Positions 23,177 through 34,423 of a stretch of 64,000 bases of DNA are shown here, piece after piece. Under the pieces are notes generated by a model, which searched no databases, was not told where the DNA came from, and saw only the letters and a list, made by a program, of their open reading frames with translations. Source of the stretch: Rhynchospora pubera (Eukaryota > Streptophyta > Magnoliopsida > Poales > Cyperaceae); the NCBI GenBank assembly GCA_028095005.1, contig CM051460.1, forward strand, positions 63,899,676 through 63,963,675, given 5' to 3'. The position numbers were made by a program, and so were the translations under genes. Each line of letters opens with the position of its first letter. The first letter of the stretch is position 1.

Positions 23177-26100
23177 CTAGCTATCGCATCGCGCTTCGCG
23201 CGATGTATGATTAGTCTAAGTTGATTGTTACAACAAATGACATGCTTTGCCACAATTGCAGACAATGAAAAATACAATAGATGCAAAAGTCGCTTACAAT
23301 CAGCTAAAAATAGTTTCTCCACTTTCAAATAATATTAGAACGAATTGATATCAATTACAATTAAGATGCCACCATTGAATAAAAAGTAGTTAAATTCTAG
23401 ACCTAAACCAAAGTAATTGCTTATACAATAAACCATAGACTAGGAATTTCTATGTGGAGATGGAAACGACAATCCTCAAATCCAGAAAAGTGCCATCAAA
23501 TTAACCAATTATTCAATTGAGTAATGCGAGAAAGTTCATCCAAACTTGGTATTTTTCAACTTACGGCTCTGAGTTATTAGCAATAAAATAAAGGCTCAAA
23601 GTTACCTAAGAATTACTTTGAGGTTGTGAATTGAAGATGTTGATCTTATTACCAACAAATAAGCAGCAGAAAATCACCACAACATATAAAAAAAATGAAA
23701 TGATAAAATCAGCACAAAACTGAGTAGAATGCTCAATTTGTTAATCTACTACTCTAGTACCTCTGTATTTTATATGTTAGTTCTTCATACGATAGCGTAC
23801 AAAACTTGAGGTTAGTTTGAGTTAAGAAATTGCCTTTCCTCTTTTCTGCTCTAGCACAGCTGCAATAATGGACTCTTAGACCTGACAAAACCATTTTGCA
23901 GGCAAACACGAAATAAGAAATATGATACTGGGCAAATATTTGAATTTTATGTAGGCATAAGTGTACACAATTGTTATTGAGCATTATTATGTCACCATAT
24001 CATTTTGATCAAAGCTACAAATAGAATTTAAGACTAACGTACATAATTTACGGTAGTATGTGCCCAATTAAAGACAGATCTATAGCTATTAAGCTGCCAA
24101 TAGTAAAAAAATATAATAAAATAAAAAGAGAACAACCTTAACAGTCCACACAAACCTTCAAAGTCTTGTTCTGATGCATGACCAACTAAAACTTGTTACC
24201 GGTTAGTCCCCTAGTGATTCTAGAAATTCATATAAAACATCTTACAGACAATCTCAATAGAAATAAAATGAGACCGTACATTAGCTTATTTCAAAATAGT
24301 ATTCTCTCTATATAAAAAAAAAGGTAATGTTGTTGTTGTACCTCATATTGCTAGCTTACTACCTTTTATTTAACAATCCTGCTTTACTTGCTCATTTCTA
24401 GAAGCTTCTGTAATGTCAGCTGAAAAACAAAACAAATGAAGAAAAAAAATATTAGTGATGTTGATAACTTAAGCGATAAAATTTAGAATAATTTGAGGCA
24501 AAGAAACAAAATTAAAAAAGAATAAATATCAATAACCATGACATCGCAAACAATAAATATAAAATATTTTTGGTTGTAAAACGGTCACTATTGAACTTTA
24601 ACATATTTGGAAGAATTCATTGCAAAACTTTAACACATTGATTTGGAAGAATTAATTGCAAATATATCAGTAAAAATAAATATATGCTTGTTCACTAAAA
24701 GAGAAATTGCATAATTATAACTGACCAAAGTAATGTTTTGATATTTCTGTCGTCATTGTTTCCTTATTGAACCACCAAAATGCATACTCGAAATGTACTA
24801 AGAGTGCAACCCTAAACTAAACAAATGAGACATTGTATTAATTATGTATGAAGAGAAGCACCATGTAGGCATGTAGCATAATAAATCACACAACTAATAA
24901 ATCTTGAAATGCCTGACAACATGCAAAAGAGGCCATGTAAACCTCATGTCGTGAAAATAAACCATGATAATTAAATATATGAAATTGTTGACATATCAGA
25001 CCCTCTCTTAATAAGAGAAAAATGTACCTTAACAATCAATATAAGCCAGATTTTTCATTGTCTTTACAGCAGAAAAATAAGCTTTTATTTACACACTTAT
25101 TGAATTTTGTTTCTCAGGCCTGCAAACATAGACAGAAGTAATAGTTATCAGATACATTCAGCAAGAGTTATTATATACATTCAGTTATTTCAAATTTAAG
25201 ATTATGATTATAATTGTCGAAGTACATGACCCTAGGTGGGCATCAAAGGAAGGAAATAGATTGATCTCAACAGCAAAATCAAATGTATAATGAAGCAAAC
25301 CTCCTAAAGGAAAGCTGCAAAGGAGGGGACAAATCATGTCTATCATCCATGGCAATGAAACCACATATACCGAAAAACAAATGAAGAGACTTATGGCATC
25401 GTCCATAAGAATGGTGGCTTCATCACTAATGTTGTAAATAGTCAAATACATAGAACATATAATTAAATCACTATACTATGGAACCGGCTTTTCTTTAGAA
25501 AAATAAAAAATCAATAATCAAAATCATCTGCCAAATTAATTTAAACTTGGAAGTTGGAAGAATCAACATAAATCAGCCAACTAATCACCTACAATAGAAA
25601 AAAAAACTTACTTCTTGAATGAATTAAATATGTGCATGAAATCCTAAATACATTTTTTTCTAAAATATTATCTTTATTATTTTTCTAACTCATTCCATAT
25701 CTAGTTTACACTATATAAAAGTGAGTTTTTTGCGCATTGAGCGAATATTTTTCATATTCATTGCTGATGGTAATAGAAATAATAATATAAATATAAATCG
25801 TGCAACGAACAATATACAAAAAATATATATTTCAAATAATTTTACCCATGCATTGTGTTAATTGATTCTAAGCACAAAAAATGGCCCACCATCACAAAGA
25901 AAAAGGAGAGGGAAAAATTAAGAAGACTTGAAATAAATTAGAACATTTGGGCTAAATCAGATTGGACCTGATCGGCTTTGGGTTGAGGGTGGCACCATTG
26001 CTGCAGTCTCCATTATGACCTAATATAATAAAATATTATATTTCTGCAAACGTAACAAAGATATCTGAAACTAAAAAGGCATAAACTGAGCATGCTTAGT

Positions 26101-27762
26101 TGCTTACACAGAGCCACTAAAAGCTGGGAAGCTAATTAGGAGTAATGTTTGCAGAGCAGGCTCGTAGTATCTCCCAAAAATTCAAAATTTCTAGCCAAGC
26201 AAACTGCAAAGAAGGAATAAGAAGAAGAAATTAAGTCAAATCGAACGAAAATAAGTAATCGCTGAGGAAATTAGAGAAATAAAGATCCAAGACCTAAAAA
26301 GGATAAAGTCAAGGAGGGACATTAGAAAGGAAATCAGAATAGAAAAACAAAGCTATGATATTTTGTACTTAATTAGTAACACATCCCTAATTTTATGGTA
26401 ACAGTGAAGCCATAGCAGCCATCAATCAAGATATATAGAATCAACATTCTTTAAAAATAATAATAAACAACCAATAAAGGTCTAATGAAAAATACACGAA
26501 CAACTACCTTGCAAAGCAACCTTTATTTCACCAAATTTAGCATGAAACGTGTTTGTCTTTGTCCTTGCAAAACTATCTGCAAATAGCAACATATAGAAAA
26601 CAAATTTGTTAAATCTATCGTTATCTCGCAAACTGATTACTGAAAAAAGGTTATAGAATTTATCAACGATCCATAGCTCATAACCAACTGTAGTCTATAT
26701 CTACATACAAAATTATGGTAACCGATTTAAAATCAATTTCTCGACAATTGCAGTTTACCCCAAACTAAATGATAAGTTCAATACCAAAAGCGGGCACAAA
26801 TCAAGGTTTAATAAACCATATAGGAGCAAATTAGATGAAGAAAGGTAGTTAGGCAGAAGTTCAATACCTTGCACCTCATCCTTCTGTGCTCGATCAACTT
26901 GTCCGCTGGTCTGCACCTCATCCCAACCGAGCAGCCTCTCACCATAACTCTCACCAGAGGAATCAAGGGAAAAAAATCAAGAAACCTGCAGCAATCGAAC
27001 AAAGAATAGAGAACAAAAGAATAAATCAGAAGGAACTATAAAAGCGAAATAATCAGATCAGAGCCTCTCCACCTCCATTCCTGAGCTTGCTTACTTCAAG
27101 CATAATCGAACGAAGAGCATTTAGAGAAGATGAGCAGAGAAGAAGCACACCGTTGTCGCCAGAGGCGAGTGAAAGGATTACAAATTTGCTGCGAGAGAGT
27201 TTAGAGTCGAACCGTCGGCGTGGGTGGATCGGGTGTCGGAGGAGCTACCTCACCTTCCAACAACTTCGTAAAACTTAGACGACCCTCGTTGCTCAGCCCC
27301 TTCCCCGATCTCTCTCTCTCTCCCCCCCCCCCTCATCTTTCCCAGTAAGGTGAGGTAGGTAGACTGTTTTTTTTTTGGATAATCGCTAGGTCGACTGGTA
27401 GAGGAGAAGAAGCTAGAAGCTCCTACCGATCGCCCCCAACTCTTCTCCTTTCCTTGGTCAGCTGGTCTCCCTCTTTTCTCTCTCCCCTCGTTCTGCGATT
27501 GGTAGAAGAAGCTAGAAGGTGCTTTAGCACATTATCAATTGGACTTGGAGCTTGCACACCGTGGACCTTGTTCCTTATGATTTTTTTTGGTTTACGTGAT
27601 CCATGCCCATCCAATGAATGGAGCTCATCACATGCGTTTTGAGGAGCGCGTAATCCTCAGCGGAGACGAACGGACAGGATCGAATCCATCCGGGCAGAGG
27701 GAGAAATAGACGGCCCAGATAATTGAACAGTAATGGCTGGTTTGAAATTGAAGTATTTAAGA
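23177..27762 (-). mobile_element. Helitron 2 (non-autonomous, 4.6 kb)
   Basis: Inserted in intron 2 of copy A. The empty site in copy B is AAAATAATGTTGTG near 43845. In the filled site A is followed by CTAG (23177), and GA (27761-27762) is followed by T, which is exact Helitron behaviour in reverse orientation. The subterminal hairpin GCATCGCGCTTCGCGCGATG is nearly the same as in Helitron 1, and the 5' ends also resemble each other, so they are one family. The interior (for example 26500-27700) has splice-like and GC-richer pieces but no identifiable protein. Confidence 0.85.
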
Positions 27763-28261
27763 TGTTGTGTGTTTGGGTGTGTGTATATGTATATGTAAAA
27801 GTATGTAGTCCACTACTGTTAGTTTGTTAGTCTATTTTCAATTTTGTACTTTTGTTATTAACTAATTGTCGTGAATTTATTCAGGGTCCTAGCTAACTCA
27901 GGCATGCAAATGGCAACTGAAGTAAATCCTTCTGTATTGAATGGCCAGCTATACTCAAATTAATGGAAATAGATGCATGTTCATAATTCCCCAAAAATAA
28001 AATCAAATTAATTCCACGGGATGTACTTCCACTCCAAATTAATTAATTACTGTTTCACAGATTATGAACTGCTATATTGGCATAATGAAGAATCAACCAA
28101 GTATCTCCACTGATGTCCTTATGCTTAGCACGTTTGCTACTCGAATACTGCAAAAAGAAGATTTCTTGCAATCTGAAAGTGAAACCCATCGCTCCAAAAT
28201 GACTAAGATGGGCAACAATTTCTTGCAATCTGATATGGTAACTTTCTTTATTAATTCTATT

Positions 28262-28417
28262 GGCCATTTGGAGCTCTTAGGAATAAGAGCAATAGTCTCT
28301 TCATAGACGAAAATTTATTCTTAATCATCCAAACTCTTCATAAAATTACACTCTTTCCAATATTTTCCGCCTAAAAATAGCCTATTCCTCTTATTCCTAA
28401 GGGATCCAATCGGCCCC
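28262..28417. mobile_element. PIF/Harbinger-like MITE, copy 3, in copy A intron 3
   Basis: Absent from copy B, where TTTATTTAATAAGATAG continues. The ends are GGCCATTTGGAGCTCTTAGG and, reversed, GGGGCCGATTGGATCC. The core is the reverse of the family core (CAAACTCTTCATAAAATTAC). Inserted 24 bases after the exon 3 donor. Confidence 0.7.
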
Positions 28418-28486
28418 TAAGAGATAGTAAATAGTATATATATCACGAGGCTTACTTCTCATGAACGCAATCGCAATTATTATCTA

Positions 28487-29632
28487 CTAGAGGGACTAAT
28501 CGAGTTTCGCTCGATATTTGAATTTCAAATAAATATAAAATATGCTATTATTTTAAATTTGTAAAGATAAATAAATACAACCACCAAATGCGTTACTTCC
28601 AGCAGCATTTTCACCTCTGCACCACTGAGCACGGTGCTCTGCCATGTTCATCGCTCAAAATTTGATTATTCGGTGTTTACTGTTATTTTTTTTCAGATTT
28701 GTTTATTTAAAAAATTTACGGTCAAAATGACTAATGCCCTCATAATCATCATTTATTCATTTGCACCATATTCCACCAAAGTAATCACTCTTTTAATTTT
28801 TTTAAGGACATAGTTGAAATTATAAGTTTCCTATTACATAAAAGAGGTCTTTGACACAATGATGATTTGAGATCCAAAATTGCACTAAAAGGTTAGAAAA
28901 TCCATCCTAAATCGAATTAAATTAGAAAATGCTACTTTTATCGTATAAATCACCTCTATCCAAATTCAATATTTTGTATTGATTAAATTGCCCTCTCCTC
29001 TCTCATCTCCCTCCGCTCCCAATTAAATTCAGATTTTTTATAAAACATAGTTTGTACTTTTTCTAATAAAATAAAAAAGGGGAGAATAAGGGACCTTAGT
29101 GCCAGGAGCATCACGTAACTCACGTTGGAGTTCCATCAGACCTTCAATCCCTTTGAAATTGTTAGTAAACTAACTTCCTCATATGAGGTCTTGAATCATT
29201 TTGATTTTCTCTTGAATCCACGAAAGAGAAGGAGATGGAGAGGAAGGAGGAGGGGCGCACAAAGGAGCAGCTGGGGGGGTGGGATGAAGTCGGTGGAGGA
29301 GGTGTTGGAGGAGAGGGTTATGGGTGAGGTGCGGGGGAGACGTACGTGCAGAGAAGGCGATGTGATATTTTTTTTTCTTTTAGACACGATGGACCAAGAT
29401 GGAAAGGAACGCAACATAAAACAAATATGTTGTGCAACGAATTAATTTCATGATGATGAATCGGGTGACTTGTTTCACTATGATATCGCCACACCAAGGT
29501 TTATACATACGGCGTTCCACAAACCGAAAAACTTTTCATCCCAAATTGTACGTTGATTCCCGTATCTGTCCAAAGTTAAACCGTGTTAAAATCGACACCC
29601 ACGCATTTTTATTTATAAAATACTGATACTGA
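28487..29632 (-). mobile_element. Helitron 3 (non-autonomous, 1.15 kb)
   Basis: Inserted in intron 3 of copy A. The empty site in copy B is AACTATTTGTATTGG (about 44480-44494). The filled site has A then CTAG at 28487, the hairpin ATCGAGTTTCGCTCGAT, and GA at 29631-29632 followed by TTTGTATTG. The hairpin loop motif differs from Helitrons 1 and 2, so it belongs to another family. Open frames at 29125-29445 (+) and 29196-29417 (-) overlap and are not recognisable. Confidence 0.85.
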
Positions 29633-29978
29633 TTTGTATTGTAGACGTTCTTCCCAATCCAGGTTGGCGATCCCAGATATGCCCACCACCGCCATTGGAT
29701 TGTCGGGGTTCTAAATCCAGAAACAAAGGAGTTCCAGATATTGAATTCATGGGCCGTTGTTGCCGGAACAAGAACAATTCAAAAATTGGTACATCCATCT
29801 CTCCGTTGCGCACATTTTTCATTCTGTTCCGTCCGAGTATATCGGTTTCGTTTTAGAAACGGAACTCAGTTTCAGAAAAACAAAACACATAAAATGAGAA
29901 AATGACAATGTAAAATTAACGTGTTGTTATATCATTTTTCAGATAGCAGGTGTATTGATGCTTCTTTGGACTCTATAA

Positions 29979-30135
29979 GGGTGTGTTTGGATTGTTGGAA
30001 GAAAGAAGAAGAAGAAAGAAGAAGAAGAAAAAAAATTATAAACAATTCAAACTCTTCACAAAATTACACATTTCCCAATACTTCTTCCCACTTCTTTCCT
30101 TCTTCCCTTCTTCCCACACCCATTCAAACGCACCC
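29979..30135. mobile_element. PIF/Harbinger-like MITE, copy 4, inside copy A exon 5
   Basis: Ends GGGTGTGTTTGGATTG and, reversed, GGGTGCGTTTGAATGG, flanked by TAA on both sides (29976-29978, 30136-30138). Copy B has the uninterrupted GGACTCTAAAGG at 44829-44840. The reversed family core (ATAAACAATTCAAACTCTTC) is present. It breaks the coding exon. Confidence 0.8.
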
Positions 30136-30645
30136 TAAAGGTATTCGATCACGTGGTATTCGACCAATAATACTTAATTGGCCTATACGCGTTATCCCAA
30201 ATTTACCACAACAAAAGGATAGGTATATGGCTCGGACATTATTTTTTCATTGTTTTGCAATAAAATCGCGCGATTTTATTTTTTTATTAATTATAAATAT
30301 AAATTGACTAATTCAAACTGTTTTTAGTTGGTCTTCTGGACTGTTTGCGCTCAAGTACATGCAATTCTGGAATGGATCGAAGCTTACTCGAAACTTTACA
30401 CAGGTGTTGCGATAGTTTTCTTTCATCATGACTTTATCTTGCAAATTGGACTAATAGTACTACTATGTGTTAAATTATTTATATTTATGTATTTATATAT
30501 AAATGAATAATGCGATCTATTTGGGCAGGACGACATTGACATATTTAGGAAGCTGTTAGTTGGCGAGCTCATATTGTCAGATCTAAATAAGAGTAAGGAC
30601 ATTCAAGATGAGATTAAGAATAAATTATACGATTTTGACTTTTGA

Positions 30646-31017
30646 GTAACACCGTGCAAATGTGATGCCATTATTATTACCATACATGTCTACTTTATTT
30701 CGTTCTAACAAGCTATACATGTTTGTTTGTACGTTTATATTTGCTATGCTAGAGCTACGTTTAAGATTGAATTTGTTATGTTTAATTAAGTATTTAATTG
30801 ATTTGATTGATGATGTTTATATCTTGTATTTTTATTGATTATTGTTGCGTGTTTGATTTAAGTACTAAGGTTTGCCTGTTAAACAAATGCCACGTTTAAT
30901 AGTTTGGCATAAAAACCCAATTTGTCTTGATGTTGAACACATGTAGTAAAACATAATCCGGTAAGTCGAAATTCGAGATGGGAGACTAAGATATTGAGAG
31001 ATCGTATCTTTACTCTA
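30646..31017. repeat. 3' flank of copy A shared with copy B
   Basis: About 370 bases downstream of the stop align with 45342-45707 with few changes, ending at TTTACTCTA. This is the 3' flank of the duplicated unit up to a recombination breakpoint. Confidence 0.8.
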
Positions 31018-32900
31018 GATCGAGAGATTAGAGTTTACCACATGAATCAAGAGATAAACCATTAAAGATAATTTTTTATCTTGATTAACTTAACAAATGA
31101 AATATCAACCTTTAGAACGGATCGTTCTAGTAATGAAACGGATCGTACGAGAGGGGACGTTCTAGTCAAAATGGTCTGTTCCTTAGGCAGACAAGAGTAG
31201 AATGAGCCACTTGGGTCACATAACAGTCCGTTCCACTTCTGGCAAAGGTAGAAGTTTGAAAACCTTACCACCTAATCGAGTTGAGGATTGGGATTAAACT
31301 CAAAAATTGCATCATGTATTTTACTTTTTTGTATCTTAAACCTAAAAATCAAAACAAACATTTCAATTAATTTTTATTCCAATATTCCTAAAATCTAGTT
31401 AGATTAAATAAATGACTTAGGAATTGAATAGTTCCGTCCCTATGGATTTGACCCTTATAAGCTATCATGATCAGCAGATTTTCATGCATACATTTCAACC
31501 CTAATTAGGTCTACTATTTAGTTTAATATAGCATATTTTGATGATAAATCGTTGATTTTAGGTAGAAGCTAGGTACTGCTATTGTTCCGTGTGTTTACAG
31601 GTTCTCCGCGATGATTTTTTGCTGTTTCTAATGATTTATGGCGACTTTTGATGAAAGAATTCGAGATAGGCCCAGTCAGCATTTCAGCCCAGCCCAGACT
31701 GCCGTCAGACGACTCGTCTGGATTCCCAGACGGTCCGTTTGGTTGTTCCAGAACCAACTTATTCAGGGCAGGTCCTATTTTGGAGGAAACTGATTCTATT
31801 TTCAACTCTCCCCACTTTGGCACGATTCCATACAGTTTTTCCACCGACCTTAGAGAGGATTTGAAGTTATTTAAGGAGAGGAGAAGCCAGGAAAAAGGGA
31901 GAGTCGATTTTAGAGAAGAAAAGCTTCAAAACCCTAGCAGAAATGAGAGCCAAACGACCCGTCTGAGAGATCAGACGGTCCGTTTGAAGACGCCAGGTTG
32001 CAGAAACAGAAGGAGAGAAGATTATTTTTGTTGTAATCTTTCTTTAACTCTATGATTGTTGAGAAACCTTGTTTATTTATGATGTTTGATACTATGATAG
32101 GCTAAGTTGTTTCTTAGGGGCAATGGTAGGGAACCTAACTTATGTTGTTGCTTTTGGATTTGATTAGTTGGAGCTTTTGATATTTTCATATGATTTCTAT
32201 CTTTTGATTTCTAATTGCCATGTGATTTCATGAATTGCTTAGGTAGAATTGATTAGGATCTATTAGATTAAGGCCTTGTCTAATTTGATTGCAATAATCT
32301 ATACCTTAGTTGTTTGTGAATAGCTTAATTGAGGATGAAAGTAATTGATGAATGAAACCGGGATTGAGTAACCAATAGGTGAACCTTTCTTGTAACGATG
32401 GTTATAAGATGTCCTTTGTATGAAAGATAGATTTTAAAGCCTTTAGGTATTGGTGATGACCAAACTTAGAGATTTTAATTGATAAATTGACTTGAATTAA
32501 AATACTAGAACTGAACGATGGTTAGAATCTGGAAATTAGGTTTAAGCAATAAATCTGCATATGAAATAGCTTAAATTCCTTTAGTTAATCCTCAGCACGA
32601 GGTTCAAACGGACCGTTTGGAACCTGCAACATAGGTGAAGTTCTTGACCTAAACCCCTAAGCCCTTCTCTTAATCGCTAAGTCAACTTTAAGATTTAAAT
32701 TTCAATCAGCAAATTATTTTCTGAACTTTAATTTTAATTGTTCCTAGTACCATAAATTGTTTTTATACCCTAGGTTTAATTAAATAAGACAATTTAAGTA
32801 AGAACTAATTGAACCGTCCCTGTGATTCGACCCTTAGCTTTACTACGATAGATTAAATCAGGAAAAACAAGATAAATTTGAATAGGTTTGCACCCCGATC
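31018..32900. mobile_element. Possible LTR-retrotransposon remnant
   Basis: Contains GACGGTCCGTTTG-type words (near 31729, 31970 and 32605). It also has two blocks reading CCGTCCCTATGGATTTGACCC (about 31433) and CCGTCCCTGTGATTCGACCC (about 32815), a signature often seen near the 3' ends of plant Ty3/gypsy LTRs. The 135-codon frame at 31648-32055 has no recognisable domain. No ends, primer site or pol were found, so a solo or truncated LTR is only inferred. Confidence 0.35.
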
Positions 32901-32905
32901 AAACA

Positions 32906-33235
32906 TTGTGGCTTTTTTCGTCGGGATTTTAAAAAAATTAACAAATCTATTTAACCAATCTAATATATATATATATTGAAATATCCTAAAAATCAAATTT
33001 TGTAATTTTTTTAAAATTTTATTACTATTTTTTTCGAATTTTTTAAAACCTACTTTTTTTTTTAAAGAAAAACACTATTTACAATATTCCATAAATGGCA
33101 GGTTTGAAAAAATTAGAAAAAAGAAAAGAAAAAATTGTAAAACTTGATTTGTTATGAGATTTCAATATGTATATTAGTTTGGTTAAATCAGATTTGTCAA
33201 TTTGCAAAAATTCCGATGAAAAAGACTATGATGTA
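32906..33235. mobile_element. Fold-back MITE with long inverted repeats
   Basis: The left arm (CATTGTGGCTTTTTTCGTCG onward, about 130 bases) and the reverse complement of the right arm (CATCATAGTCTTTTTCATCG onward) align over most of their length. This includes AACAAATCT.TTTAACCAA and AATATAC-type text. The arms nearly meet, so a transcript would form a long hairpin. No target duplication could be fixed. Confidence 0.6.
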
Positions 33236-34400
33236 TAGAATAACCTATGCACTATAGTGCATATTAACTTAAGCTATGAATAAAAAAAAATTAGAAATGT
33301 GTTTATCTGCAGCAGTCGTGTATTTTTCTGAAAAGGGTCAGATTGAGTTCATTTTCATATACATATGTATATATATTTTGAACCATAGAAATATTTTAGA
33401 TGATTTTTAAAATTTGAGTCCAATTTGTTTGAGCATTTTCAAGTACATTTGGCACCTTGGTCGTGAGTCAATTACAATTAATGTTAAACATGTGCTGACA
33501 CGACAACCAGACTAGTACACAACTTGGGGTCTCAAATCCGTTAACACAAAAATATTGACAAAATTAAACTGTAATGAAGAGTTTTGCTTGTTTGATAATT
33601 TTATTTATTTAAAATAAAAAAAATAATTGGGCCCTTCTCCAATCCCTCATGTGTTAACTCAGGATCTTATTATGCAAAGAGTTATAATAATTTTATGTAT
33701 TAGATAGAAAGTGATCGATGTTTTGACCCGTTACATAAATATGGTTGGAGAACAGCAAACGCGCTTTTCACCGATCCAAATTCGTACGGAAGCACTCTAC
33801 AAGGGACAAAGCGTCACTTTCCTCTTTTTCCCGATCCGATTCTCCAATTCAGAGGGAAATTAAAGAAATAGTGTCTGCTTCCTAATTTGTCGCTCAACAG
33901 TTGATGTGATATTGCTTGAACAGTTCGTCCGAAACAAAATTACAGTAAGAAATTATATATTAGTAATATTGATTGCTCTCCGTTTATTCTTTAGCTAGCT
34001 TTTTCTTTGTATATATATATTAAACATTTCGTATGTGAATTAAGTACGAAGGTTGATCGAATAATACTTAATTAATTACTGTATGGAATCCAAAGAGGTT
34101 GGTTGGTGGGTGTAGGTCCAGTTTGTTTCCAACCCTGATACTGTATTGGATATTTGGATGTGGCAATTTTTTTTTTTTTTTGAATTTGAGCATGTTTTGG
34201 CACACGCACATTGTGACATTAAGCCATGCATGCATCAGTCTTCTCAAGGAGTTATTCAATGACATCAGATCGGAGGTTTGCTTGAGCCTTGAGGCGTCCA
34301 TATTTGCCTCGATCAATCGGGGTTTTGTAGCAAATTAACTAGCAGTGTTGTAATTAAGGACTGCCAACCCTAACTATCTAGTTCGTATTTTTTTTTTATT
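33236..34400. other. Upstream region and leader of gene D
   Basis: AT-rich spacer to about 33700, then a block (33720-33900) that probably holds promoter and leader of gene D. Sequence before the start codon ends in a pyrimidine-rich TTTTTATTTGCAG (acceptor at 34404-34405 area), suggesting a leader intron. No separate gene seen. Confidence 0.4.
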
Positions 34401-34423
34401 TGCAGCTAGCGTTGAGGAGAACC

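Larger units (their letters stand above)
16418..31017 (+). pseudogene. Copy A: Ulp1-like pseudogene unit riddled by transposons
   Basis: Homologous throughout to copy B (41926-45707). Removing the inserts leaves about 3.85 kb, the length of copy B. Exon remnants lie at 22380-22489, 22792-23009, 28061-28237, 29645-29788, 29943-30222 (with a MITE inside), 30328-30403 and 30529-30645. Lesions: the end of exon 1 and part of intron 1 are replaced by a hAT-type fragment; a 6-bp insertion in exon 2 creates TAA at 22827-22829; exon 5 has a 10-bp deletion and a MITE; three Helitrons sit in the promoter, intron 2 and intron 3. The protease-like part retains His (HHRHWIVGV) but shows NSWAVV and WSSGLF where Asp and Cys are expected, as in copy B. 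It may still be transcribed, but no full-length product is possible. Confidence 0.85.

Noticed and set aside
31648..32055. 135-codon frame near 31.7 kb as a gene
   Set aside because: No domain; it contains the repeated GACGGTCCGTTTG words and sits in retrotransposon-like DNA.
34400..34423. Extension of gene D upstream of ATG 34424
   Set aside because: The longer frame begins with TTG inside the splice acceptor TTTGCAG. The ATG at 34424 has a good context and lies after the acceptor.
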